DNA of 12,548 bases, from the NCBI RefSeq assembly GCF_946479605.1, contig NZ_CAMLGT010000100.1:1-12548 (forward strand), read 5' to 3'. Each line of letters begins with the position of its first letter. Within the stretch, counting starts at the first letter, position 1. The translations under genes and the position numbers were made by a program. This document shows, piece after piece, positions 1 through 7,001 of the stretch. The notes under the pieces were generated by a model. It was not told the DNA's origin, searched no databases, and saw nothing but the letters and a program-made list of their open reading frames with translations. Source of the DNA: an uncultured Lacibacter sp. (GTDB lineage: Bacteria; Bacteroidota; Bacteroidia; Chitinophagales; Chitinophagaceae).

Positions 1-1254
1 ACCTGGCTCGGCTCGCCGACGTCCTGCTCGCGCGCGGCGCGCGCGTCGACAGCCAGGACAAGCGAGGCGTAGGTGCGCTGCTCGCATGTGCGCTGCACGG
101 CCCCGTGGTATAGTCACTTCGTCTTCATACATATTCCAGATTGCGGTGCCCGGCTGTGGAGTAAGTGGAGAAATATTTACATAATACAGTCCAGTTTCTT
201 CTATAAATTTCCAAAGCCGTTCCCAATCTCCGGGCGTATAATCAGGATTTGGAATCAATGAACCATACGTATCCACTTTATGTTTTCGCAGTACATCAAT
301 TGCACTGCGGTTGTAATCAACTGTTGATTCTTTGTTCATTGCATCCAGTTCATTATCCGTAGCAGCTTCCAGACCAATAAACACTGCATGCAACCCCAAT
401 GCTGCCCACTCCGCTATAACATCTTCGTTTTGTGAAATAAAATCGGCTCTTGCGTAAACGAGGTATTTTTTCTGAATATTCCGTTCTTTGATCAAGTCGG
501 CCAGCTGCCTTAATCTTGATTTGTTGATGAGAAAAATATCATCAACTATGTACACATCCTCACATTCAATTTGCTCCAGTTCTTTTACAATTGATTCGGG
601 GCTGCGTGAATAAGGATGCCCATCTGTTATTCGCCAGGTATAGCAGAAATTGCATTTGTACCAGCAACCCCAGGTTGTTTTCATTGTTGCCACCGGCTGA
701 TGCTGCAAATAATAATAATGGTGACGGAGGTGCGCCACCAGGTCACGCCTGGGTAAGGGTAAATCATCTGGCCTTGGCATATAAGCTTTCCCCGCTGTCA
801 GCTCCACTTCGCCTGGCCCAACAGGAAATGCAAGCCCCGGAATATTCCTGATCGAACGCCCGTTTTCTAACGCTTCAATAATGATCGGCATCATGCTGGT
901 GCCATCCCCTTTTACAATGCAATCCACTGCAGCATCAGCAAAATCTTCGGGCACTTGCGAAGCTTGTGTACCTCCTGCTATCGTAAAGCATTGGCGGTTC
1001 CAAAGTTTGGTTTCACGACAAATTTTTATCACTTCATTTACTCCGGTAACATAACAACTCGTTGCAACTACATGGGGCTTAAATTTTTCCAGTCGTTTTC
1101 TGAATCCCTTTTCAATGATCATATCCATTATCTGTAACTCATGTCCTTCCAACCCTGCAGCTGCATATTCCAGCTCCAGTGGCTCGCAAATCATAATGTG
1201 TTTTAGCCCGATTGTGTGTGGAGGCACAGGTGGTCTTACAAATAGAATCCGCAT
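1..1254 (-). CDS. B12-binding-domain radical SAM protein, truncated at its C-terminus by the left junction
   Basis: The ATG at 1252-1254 begins MRILFVRPP, the usual opening of a cobalamin-binding Rossmann domain. Residues 1-140 form that domain (EYAAAGLEGHEL near 29-40, AGGTQASQVPEDF near 93-105), without a DxHxxG cobalamin-histidine motif, which is often lost in this superfamily. Residues about 185-380 are the radical SAM barrel. The CX3CX2C 4Fe-4S motif is at Cys197, Cys201 and Cys204 (GCWYKCNFC), preceded by the RDLVAHLRHHYYYLQ segment seen in one P-methylase/BchE-like subgroup. Genuine sequence ends near PQPGTAIWNMYEDEVTIPR (about residue 384, base 103). Beyond that the frame runs through the foreign G+C-rich stretch to the edge, so the last 34 or so residues are not part of the protein. 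An in-frame ATG at 1315-1317 would add 21 residues but lies ahead of the conserved start. It is 131 bp downstream of another B12-type radical SAM gene, probably in the same transcript. Such enzymes methylate or rearrange unactivated carbons; the substrate is unknown. Confidence 0.85.
   Translation of the reverse strand, partial: MRILFVRPPVPPHTIGLKHIMICEPLELEYAAAGLEGHELQIMDMIIEKGFRKRLEKFKPHVVATSCYVTGVNEVIKICRETKLWNRQCFTIAGGTQASQVPEDFADAAVDCIVKGDGTSMMPIIIEALENGRSIRNIPGLAFPVGPGEVELTAGKAYMPRPDDLPLPRRDLVAHLRHHYYYLQHQPVATMKTTWGCWYKCNFCYTWRITDGHPYSRSPESIVKELEQIECEDVYIVDDIFLINKSRLRQLADLIKERNIQKKYLVYARADFISQNEDVIAEWAALGLHAVFIGLEAATDNELDAMNKESTVDYNRSAIDVLRKHKVDTYGSLIPNPDYTPGDWERLWKFIEETGLYYVNISPLTPQPGTAIWNMYEDEVTIPRGRAAHMRAAHLRLACPGCRRARRARAGRRRAEPG
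3..113 (+). CDS. Ankyrin-repeat protein fragment (foreign, C-terminal remnant)
   Basis: The frame starting at base 3 gives 36 residues with no upstream start, ending in TAG at 111-113. The run ADVLLARGARVDSQDKRG fits the end of one ankyrin repeat (LLxxGAxVDxxDxxG), and the following GALLACALHG fits the start of the next (xTALxxAxxxG). Ankyrin repeats mediate protein-protein contacts. The stretch is about 74% G+C with third-position G/C bias, unlike everything to its right, and the stop may be created by the junction itself. The opposite strand is also open here, but it reads as an Arg/Ala-rich string typical of a high-G+C shadow. What is seen is the composition break and the repeat pattern; that it comes from another genome is inference. 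Confidence 0.45.
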   Translation: MARLADVLLARGARVDSQDKRGVGALLACALHGPVV

Positions 1255-1385
1255 AACTTTCGTTTTGATATGTTTATTGATGATGGATCCGGATTTTTGT
1301 CTGCAAAGGCCATGCATTAGCAATTACACGCACACAACCTTGCTCGTATTCACGGGGGTTAGAGAAAAAGAATTATTTTTTTACC
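1255..1385. other. Intergenic spacer between two radical SAM genes
   Basis: This 131-bp gap separates the stop of the upstream radical SAM gene (1386) from the ATG of the downstream one (1254). Read on the minus strand it opens with an A/T-rich run just after the stop, but I see no G+C stem followed by a T-tract that would make a good terminator. I see no convincing -33/-7 promoter pair. Co-transcription of the two genes is therefore likely but not shown. Confidence 0.5.
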
Positions 1386-2705
1386 TTACACAATACCCGG
1401 TGTTATCCGATGCCTGATATGATACCTGTAATGCAGGTTCACCGCCATCACCACAAAAGGCATCATTGTTTTTACAGAAAGCGGGCTTCCCAATAACCGT
1501 TTAAAAATTCCCGCAGGTGTAAATAAAGACTCATACAGTTTCCAATAATTTTTCTGCAGCTCATCGGGCTGTATATTTTTAGGCCTGAATACAACCTGCC
1601 CTCCGCTATACCTTCCAAACTCTTTATTAATAATTCTGCCATCCTGCTCCATTTCGGTGTATAAAGCTGTGCCCGGTACCGGTGTTAATATATGTACACG
1701 TGGAACTGAAATGCGGTTGCTCATAATAAAATCATAGGTTTTCTGAAAAACAGATTGATCATCGCCATCCATACCAATGATCATTTCTGTTGACACATCA
1801 ATGCCATGTTTACGTATGCGCCTGATCGCTTCTTTGTATTGTTTGGGATGATTGAATTCTTTTTCAATCCATGCAATACTTTTTTCATTTACTGATTCAA
1901 TGCCAAACGAAAGTAAACGGCAACCGCTCTGATAAGCCAGCTGCATCATCTCCGGCTTATCAGCAATATGAATACTGCACTGGCTCATCCAGATGATATT
2001 TTCAGGTATCAAGGCAGTCATTAACTCTTCAAAATATTTCCAGTCAACACCAATATTGTCGTCAATAAAAGCAATGTACCTGCTGCCCGATTGTTTTGCA
2101 GCTCTCACATCACGTAACACCTGGTCTACCGGCCGCTTTCTGTAACTTCTCTCAAAAAATGATTGAACCGAACAAAAAGTACAAGGAAAAGGACAACCTC
2201 TTGTAGCTTGGACAGGTCGCCAAAACCCGAGTTTTGCTTTATTCATCAAATCATATCTTGGCAATGGCAGCGTATTGATATCGGGCCGCTTTTCCATGGT
2301 ATACAATTGCCTGAGACTTCCTTTACGAAAATCTTCAACAACCATTGGCCATGTCTCTTCCGCTTCACCTGTTACCAATGCATCAGCATGCTCTAACGAC
2401 CACTCCGGTTTACACAAAGTAGCCGCTATACCACCCACTACAACTGTTGTATTTCGTTTTTTAAACTCGTCGGCAATTTGCCATGCCCTTACAATACCAG
2501 AACCCATGCCGGTTATACCAACAAGATCCCAACTTTCATCAAAAGGAATATCTTCTACCGTTTCAGACAGTAAACGAACCTCCACATCAGGTGGGGTTAC
2601 GGCAGCCAGCATTGGCAAAGTAAGTCCTGGCAGGTGCAGTTTCTTTTGTTTTATCGGCTGGCCCTTGTAATCAAGAGCAGTAGGGCCAATGAGCAGAACC
2701 TTCAT
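1386..2705 (-). CDS. B12-binding-domain radical SAM protein, 439 aa, with HpnJ/DUF4070-type C-terminus
   Basis: The protein is a full-length 439 residues from ATG at 2703-2705. The N-terminal cobalamin-binding-like domain (about 1-135) opens with MKVLLIGPTALDYKG and contains VVVGGIAATLCKPEW (88-102) and DALVTGEAEETWP (108-120). The radical SAM core (about 160-350) has Cys171, Cys175 and Cys178 (RGCPFPCTFC), a strand-turn IAFIDDNIGVD (211-221), SFGIES (266-271) and the closing HILTPVPGTALY (338-349). The tail VVFRPKNIQPDELQ through a hydrophobic patch near 413-422 resembles the DUF4070-type extension of hopanoid- and lipid-linked B12 radical SAM enzymes. The classic DxHxxG motif is not visible. 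It starts about 100 bp from the divergent acyltransferase gene. Expected chemistry is SAM-dependent radical alkyl transfer or rearrangement, possibly membrane-associated; the substrate cannot be read from sequence. Confidence 0.88.
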   Translation of the reverse strand: MKVLLIGPTALDYKGQPIKQKKLHLPGLTLPMLAAVTPPDVEVRLLSETVEDIPFDESWDLVGITGMGSGIVRAWQIADEFKKRNTTVVVGGIAATLCKPEWSLEHADALVTGEAEETWPMVVEDFRKGSLRQLYTMEKRPDINTLPLPRYDLMNKAKLGFWRPVQATRGCPFPCTFCSVQSFFERSYRKRPVDQVLRDVRAAKQSGSRYIAFIDDNIGVDWKYFEELMTALIPENIIWMSQCSIHIADKPEMMQLAYQSGCRLLSFGIESVNEKSIAWIEKEFNHPKQYKEAIRRIRKHGIDVSTEMIIGMDGDDQSVFQKTYDFIMSNRISVPRVHILTPVPGTALYTEMEQDGRIINKEFGRYSGGQVVFRPKNIQPDELQKNYWKLYESLFTPAGIFKRLLGSPLSVKTMMPFVVMAVNLHYRYHIRHRITPGIV

Positions 2706-2806
2706 GCCGAGTGAATTTTAGCAGGTTATTTAAAAGAAGAACTTCTCTATCAAGTTACATATTCCATTTAAGAAATCATAGTTTTATTGAGTTAAAACAA
2801 TGTAGC
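2706..2806. promoter_or_regulatory. Divergent promoter region between radical SAM and acyltransferase genes
   Basis: The 101 bp between the minus-strand ATG (2705) and the favoured plus-strand TTG (2807) must hold any promoters for both directions. It is A/T-rich. A weak match to the Bacteroidota -7 element (TAnnTTTG) on the + strand is TAGTTTTA at 2779-2786, but no convincing -33 TTTG stands at the right distance. No operator-like inverted repeat was seen. The assignment rests mainly on gene arrangement. Confidence 0.4.
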
Positions 2807-3931
2807 TTGATCAACACTGTTAGTATACAACCTGTTTCCTGTAAAAAAGACCTCAACCTGTTTATTCAGTTTCCTTATGGATTAAATAAAAACAACAGGA
2901 ACTGGGTACCACCGTTGCTGTTGTCACAAAAGGAGCTATTGAATGAAAAACATTTGTTCTGGCAACGTAACCCACACCGGTTTTTCCTGGCTTTTAAAGA
3001 AGGCCGTTGTGTGGGAAGGATAGCAGCCTTCATTAACCGGGAGCATAATGCATACCACCAAACAAAGGAATGTTGCTTTGGCTTTTTAGAAGCCGAGAAC
3101 GACAGTACTATTTTCAGCCAACTCTTTTCTGCAGCAGAAGCATTTGCACAAGAACAACATTGCACAAAAATCACAGGCCCCCTTAATCCAAGCCTTCATT
3201 ATGAATTGGGTGTTCTTGTTGCAGGTTTTACAACAGTTCCGTATTTTATGCTTACTTATAATTACGATTATTATGATGAGCAGATAAAAAAATGCGGTTA
3301 TTCCGGCTTGAAAGATTTTTACTCTTACAAACTTGAACGATCGCAATACCTGCCTACAGAAAAAATGAAACGGGTAAGTCATTTTCTTCACCAAAAATAT
3401 AAAGTGCATATACGACAGGCCGATATACAACACTTTAAAGAAGAGCTGGATATTTTCCATTCACTCTATAACGATGCATTTGTTTCGCATTGGGGCTTTA
3501 CGCCAATGGGAAAAGAAGAGTTCTTCCTCTTGGCAAAAGACCTGAAAGCTATTATTGACCCACGCATGATTTTGGTAGCCGAGGTAAATGATGAACCTGT
3601 TGCATTTCTTCTTTGTGTTCCCAATCTTAATGAAATACTTCATAAAATAAAAAACGGTCGGTTGTTCCCCTGGGGTATTTTTAAACTTCTGCAGGGAAGA
3701 AAAAAGATAACATCAATAAGAGTAATTACAGCCGCTGTGAAATGCACGCACAAACACTTGGGGCTTGGCGCATTACTTTATCCTGAAATTATGAAACGTG
3801 GCGCCGAACTTAATTACCAGGAAGGAGAGCTTTCATGGGTAGCAGAAGATAACACCATGATGAACCGGATTGCAACTGATCTTGGAGCAGTTGCTTACAA
3901 AACGTACAGGCTCTATCACAAAAATTTTTAA
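2807..3931 (+). CDS. YghO / bacterial ceramide synthase (BcerS)-like GNAT N-acyltransferase
   Basis: The 374-residue protein shows the family landmarks in order: IQPVSCKKDL near the N-terminus, NWVPPL (32-37), VGRIAAFIN (69-77), GPLNPSLHYELG (124-135), YNYDYY (151-156), VPNLNE (271-276), and a C-terminal GNAT half with KHLGLGALLYPEI (316-328) and ELSWVAEDNTMM (341-352) ending in KTYRLY. From memory, this family contains Escherichia coli YghO and the Caulobacter ceramide synthase, which N-acylates a sphingoid base using acyl-CoA. A long-chain amine substrate is thus plausible but not proven. Start choice: a GTG at 2711 stays in frame but would sit 5 bp from the divergent ATG and add 32 residues with no family match. 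The TTG at 2807 gives MINTVSIQPV, the normal family opening. The gene leads the operon, 3 bp ahead of the APS kinase gene. Confidence 0.8.
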   Translation: MINTVSIQPVSCKKDLNLFIQFPYGLNKNNRNWVPPLLLSQKELLNEKHLFWQRNPHRFFLAFKEGRCVGRIAAFINREHNAYHQTKECCFGFLEAENDSTIFSQLFSAAEAFAQEQHCTKITGPLNPSLHYELGVLVAGFTTVPYFMLTYNYDYYDEQIKKCGYSGLKDFYSYKLERSQYLPTEKMKRVSHFLHQKYKVHIRQADIQHFKEELDIFHSLYNDAFVSHWGFTPMGKEEFFLLAKDLKAIIDPRMILVAEVNDEPVAFLLCVPNLNEILHKIKNGRLFPWGIFKLLQGRKKITSIRVITAAVKCTHKHLGLGALLYPEIMKRGAELNYQEGELSWVAEDNTMMNRIATDLGAVAYKTYRLYHKNF

Positions 3932-3934
3932 CGC

Positions 3935-4483
3935 ATGATCTTTATACAACTTACAGGTCTTTCAGGAGCAGGAAAATCAACCATTGCCAACGGCACAAAA
4001 GAATTATTAATAAAACAGAAGTATAGAACAGAAGTAATTGATGGTGATGTTTACCGGAAAATGCTATGCCCTGATCTTGGCTTTTCAAGGGAAGACCGGA
4101 ATGAAAACATCCGTCGGCTGGGCTTTGTCGCCAACCTGCTTTCGGTAAACCAGATCATTACAATATTAGCTGCCATTAACCCTTATGAAAAAATGAGGCA
4201 GGAATTGTGTGCGTATGGCACGCATGTAAAAACAGTTTGGATTGATTGCGATATAACTACATTGATCAAAAGAGATACAAAGCTTCTATATACAAAAGCA
4301 ATGCTACCCGATGGTCATCCGGAAAAAATCTATAACCTTACCGGCGTTAATGATCCGTTTGAGCCCCCTGAAAAACCAGATCTTATCATTCATACAAACA
4401 ACGAGCACATACATGAAAGTGTACAAAAGCTTTATAATTTTATTCTTAGTGAAATGAACAGCACACGAGTAACAAATGAATAA
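3935..4483 (+). CDS. cysC: Adenylylsulfate (APS) kinase, divergent subtype
   Basis: This cytosolic P-loop kinase phosphorylates APS to PAPS, the sulfo donor. In its 182 residues are the Walker A GLSGAGKST (8-16), DGD (36-38), the signature GFSREDRNENIRRLG (49-63), and the lid/APS region LTGVNDPFEPPEKPDL (135-150). It is near the usual CysC length. Two oddities: the usual ISPxRxxR segment, which in E. coli carries the phosphorylated serine, reads INPYEKMR (81-88), and about five residues (LPDGHPEKIYN) replace the short GEIKN-like loop before the FTG/LTG motif. The Walker motifs are intact, so activity is likely. The gene follows the acyltransferase by 3 bp and overlaps the sulfotransferase gene by 8 bp, which strongly suggests it supplies PAPS to that enzyme. 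No ATP sulfurylase (cysD/cysN) or PAPS reductase is present here, so a biosynthetic rather than assimilatory role is inferred. Confidence 0.9.
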   Translation: MIFIQLTGLSGAGKSTIANGTKELLIKQKYRTEVIDGDVYRKMLCPDLGFSREDRNENIRRLGFVANLLSVNQIITILAAINPYEKMRQELCAYGTHVKTVWIDCDITTLIKRDTKLLYTKAMLPDGHPEKIYNLTGVNDPFEPPEKPDLIIHTNNEHIHESVQKLYNFILSEMNSTRVTNE

Positions 4484-5570
4484 ACTCTTTCCTTTACCGG
4501 CTTACACTTTATTGAAAACAGCTGTAATTAATGGCGGATGTAGCAGTGAGGGTTTGCTGCATGCGGCCCCGTGGATTTTAAAAACAACATTACTTGAACC
4601 CATGCGCTGGATTGAACTTCTATTACACGCTAAAAAAGTAAACAATCACGTTGTAGAAAAACCTCCGGTGTTTGTACTCGGATATTACCGTAGCGGAACC
4701 ACCTATCTTCAACAATACTTTATGCAGGATGAGCGGCTGGGTTTTATGTCGCTTTACCAGACTATATTTCCTGAGCTGATGTTGACATTTGAAAAAAGAA
4801 TGACCCCCTTACTTGAGTTTTCTGCTAAACTCTTTCGTGCAAAAAATCCATTTCACCGCATACCGCTTACCTGGCACTCAACCGGCGAAGAAGATATTGG
4901 TATGGTTGGTATGCTGAGCCCTTGCGCCAGTACGTGGGGCTATCTATTCCCCAATAATTACAAAAGTTATTTTGAAAAATATGTTTTGTTTGAAAATATT
5001 TCCATCAAAGAAAAAGATGACTGGCAGAATAGTTACAACATACTCATTAAAAAATTATCACTTGCCAGCAAAAACAAGCAGATGGTTTTAAAAAACCCGC
5101 CCAATACGGCAAGAATAAAAACACTTCTTACTCTCTTTCCGCATGCAAAATTTATATTTATTCATCGCAATCCGTATGATGTATACGCCTCTACGCAAAG
5201 AATGCTGCAAATGATAAAGAGGAACTACATGCTGGGCAAAACTGACAATGTAGATTTTAGCAATATTATACTGAAGAGCTACGCAGGTATTTCAAATGCC
5301 TATCTCCGTGACAAGCATTTAATCCCCAATGGACATTTAGCGGAATTGCGCTATGAAGATTTCATACAGGCTCCGGTTGAATCATTGAAGCATCTTTACA
5401 CTACATTGCAATTGGGCGACTTCAGTCTTTGCGAAAAAAAGATGATTGCACATGCTGAAAAAAATAAAAATTATATAGTTCTTAACCATGTACTGCAGCA
5501 GGATGAATTGAAGACTATTTCCTGTCATTGGGAACCTTATTTTAAACATTGGAATTATCAGTTGGCATAA
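4476..5570 (+). CDS. PAPS-dependent sulfotransferase family protein
   Basis: The 364-residue protein transfers sulfonate from PAPS to a hydroxyl or amine. The 5'-phosphosulfate loop is VLGYYRSGTTYLQ (67-79, the PxRSGTT-type motif with Tyr in place of Pro). An STGEEDIGM segment (135-143) matches the acidic region that follows in the Sulfotransfer_3-type family, LKNPP (205-209) fits the core, FIFIHRNPYDVYAS (226-239) is the 3'-phosphate-binding strand and helix, and LRYEDF (291-296) is the late conserved motif. The N-terminal 60 residues have amphipathic and hydrophobic character but no clear signal peptide, so it is probably cytosolic or peripherally membrane-bound. It overlaps cysC by 8 bp. 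Combined with the BcerS-like gene two positions upstream, a lipid acceptor is plausible; glycan or small-molecule acceptors cannot be excluded. Confidence 0.87.
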   Translation: MNKLFPLPAYTLLKTAVINGGCSSEGLLHAAPWILKTTLLEPMRWIELLLHAKKVNNHVVEKPPVFVLGYYRSGTTYLQQYFMQDERLGFMSLYQTIFPELMLTFEKRMTPLLEFSAKLFRAKNPFHRIPLTWHSTGEEDIGMVGMLSPCASTWGYLFPNNYKSYFEKYVLFENISIKEKDDWQNSYNILIKKLSLASKNKQMVLKNPPNTARIKTLLTLFPHAKFIFIHRNPYDVYASTQRMLQMIKRNYMLGKTDNVDFSNIILKSYAGISNAYLRDKHLIPNGHLAELRYEDFIQAPVESLKHLYTTLQLGDFSLCEKKMIAHAEKNKNYIVLNHVLQQDELKTISCHWEPYFKHWNYQLA

Positions 5571-5579
5571 ACAGACTTG

Positions 5580-6068
5580 ATGAACATTAAAAAAAATAGC
5601 GCTACAAATATTCTGTCAATACTCCTGATCATTACAGGATGCCTGCAGATTGCCGGATACATTACAGGAAGCAAGGCTCTTCGTGGAATCGGTTTTTCAT
5701 ACGGAGCATCCCCACTCCCAACAGTTTTTGGAACAGTGAATGGTGTTGAAGGTTTTTCAACAGAACATCAGCTTTTATATACAAACAGAAAATCAGAAAA
5801 AGATTCCGTTTTACTTGATCAGGAAATCTTCAGTCATTTCAGAGGAAGTTATTATCTCAAAAACTCTTACTCCATTTTCCTTGCTTATCCTCATATATTA
5901 AAAGATGAGCAGGTTTCAGGAGGAATGCATTTTTTACTTTGTAAAAAGAATCTGTTAAAACAATTTAATCTTCCTGATACGCTTGATGAACTTCAATTAA
6001 AAACTATAAAAAAAGTTTACGATATACCGGAGGTTAAGATCTTTAATCCAGTATGTAAAGTACAATGA
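5580..6068 (+). CDS. Small exported or membrane-anchored protein, partner of the HTTM protein, unknown function
   Basis: I do not recognise this 162-residue protein. The ATG at 5580 is preferred over a TTG immediately before it at 5577. A basic N-terminus (NIKKNSATN) leads into one hydrophobic segment (about residues 10-28). It holds ITGC (18-21), which satisfies a lipobox, so the protein may be a lipoprotein or, since hydrophobicity continues past the Cys, a single-pass anchored protein. The rest is soluble, Tyr/Ser/Lys-rich and ends in a short Pro/Val/Lys tail; no catalytic motif stands out. It begins 9 bp after the sulfotransferase stop and overlaps the next gene by ATGA, which argues for translational coupling and joint action with the HTTM protein. 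Confidence 0.7.
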   Translation: MNIKKNSATNILSILLIITGCLQIAGYITGSKALRGIGFSYGASPLPTVFGTVNGVEGFSTEHQLLYTNRKSEKDSVLLDQEIFSHFRGSYYLKNSYSIFLAYPHILKDEQVSGGMHFLLCKKNLLKQFNLPDTLDELQLKTIKKVYDIPEVKIFNPVCKVQ

Positions 6069-6895
6069 CAAATTGTTCGCCATATCAATTTTCAGCTTTT
6101 CGTATTTACCTTGGCTTTTACATTCTTATTGTTATACTAAACTCTTACTCATCCGCTGCTGATATCTGGAGTACTGAAGGACTGGTTGCAAAAAGCAATC
6201 ACAATCTTTCTTATGGTATATTTCCAAACCTACTAAACATGTATGACTCGCCGGGAGAAGTAAAACTTTTTCTCTCTTCCATTGCTTTTCTTTCACTCCT
6301 TTTTATTGTGGGATTTAAAAGACGGATAGTAGCATTTCTGCTATGGTACGGCTTAACCTGCCTACTCAACAGGAATAATATGATACTAAACCCTGCTATT
6401 CCTTATATTGGCTGGCTATTACTTGCCTGCACCATCATTCCTTACGGCGAACCTTTATCTGTAACAAAAAAAAAGACATATACAACAATAAACAATTGGC
6501 AAATTTCTCCCTTACTTATTACCGGAGCATGGCTGATTTTTTTTCTAGGCTATTTTTTCAGCGGCATCGACAAACTATATTCTGCAAGTTGGATAGATGG
6601 CACTGCCGTTAAAAAAATCATGTTTGGCCCGCTTGGGCTTAGCTCGAATGATTTCATACTTGGGTCTGCTCCCAACCTCTTTTTTACTTTCCTGAACTGG
6701 TTTGTAATTATTGCTGAAATAACCTGTTTACCATTAGCATTATTTAAGCAAACAAGAAAATGGTCATGGATAATTACAACCCTTTTGCAAATCGGGATAT
6801 TACTCACACTCAGCATTTCTACCATTGTATATGGCATGCTTGCTATTCATATTCTACTGTTTGACAAAAGCTGGTTTGAAGGGAAGATGCAGTGA
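6065..6895 (+). CDS. HTTM / vitamin K-dependent gamma-carboxylase-like multipass membrane protein
   Basis: This integral membrane protein of 276 residues has about eight hydrophobic segments (near 12-28, 67-84, 88-101, 112-125, 149-167, 203-226, 232-250, 253-266). Residues 162-182 contain GYFFSGIDKLYSASWIDG, which matches the (A/S)GxxKLxxxxWxxG motif of HTTM and gamma-carboxylase family proteins. By eye, Lys170 corresponds to the lysine that acts as base in human gamma-glutamyl carboxylase. Family membership is well supported; the reaction is not. The protein is short compared with full carboxylases and lacks any fused soluble domain, but the gene directly upstream encodes a small exported protein with which it overlaps by 4 bp. 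It closes the operon, and its stop is 106 bp from a convergent gene. Roles could include lipid or quinone chemistry or modification of the partner. Confidence 0.72.
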   Translation: MTNCSPYQFSAFRIYLGFYILIVILNSYSSAADIWSTEGLVAKSNHNLSYGIFPNLLNMYDSPGEVKLFLSSIAFLSLLFIVGFKRRIVAFLLWYGLTCLLNRNNMILNPAIPYIGWLLLACTIIPYGEPLSVTKKKTYTTINNWQISPLLITGAWLIFFLGYFFSGIDKLYSASWIDGTAVKKIMFGPLGLSSNDFILGSAPNLFFTFLNWFVIIAEITCLPLALFKQTRKWSWIITTLLQIGILLTLSISTIVYGMLAIHILLFDKSWFEGKMQ

Positions 6896-7001
6896 GCGAA
6901 TGTGATTTTTTTAACCACAATATTTCATCATCGCTCTTTGATTATATGCTTAGACTTTAGCAATACGCAAATAATGACATAATCATATTTAAAGCGACAA
7001 C
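6896..7001. other. Convergent intergenic region
   Basis: This gap lies between the ends of the plus-strand sulfotransferase operon and the minus-strand hydrolase genes. It is A/T-rich, with T-runs early on the + strand (after 6905), but I see no G+C-rich stem before them. A perfect 16-bp A/T palindrome (TATTTTTTAAAAAATA, 7003-7018) straddles the stop of the amidohydrolase gene at the edge of the gap; it could act as a weak bidirectional pause site, but it is too A/T-rich to call a terminator. Confidence 0.4.

Noticed and set aside
707..721. Short AAT-type repeat run as a microsatellite
   Set aside because: It is codons for a His/Tyr-rich stretch that is conserved in the radical SAM subgroup.
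591..851. Plus-strand open frames over the radical SAM genes
   Set aside because: They are antisense to well-supported coding sequence and show no protein-like composition or family motif.
2711..2806. GTG start for the acyltransferase at 2711
   Set aside because: It is 5 bp from the divergent ATG and the added residues do not match the family; TTG at 2807 gives the normal N-terminus.
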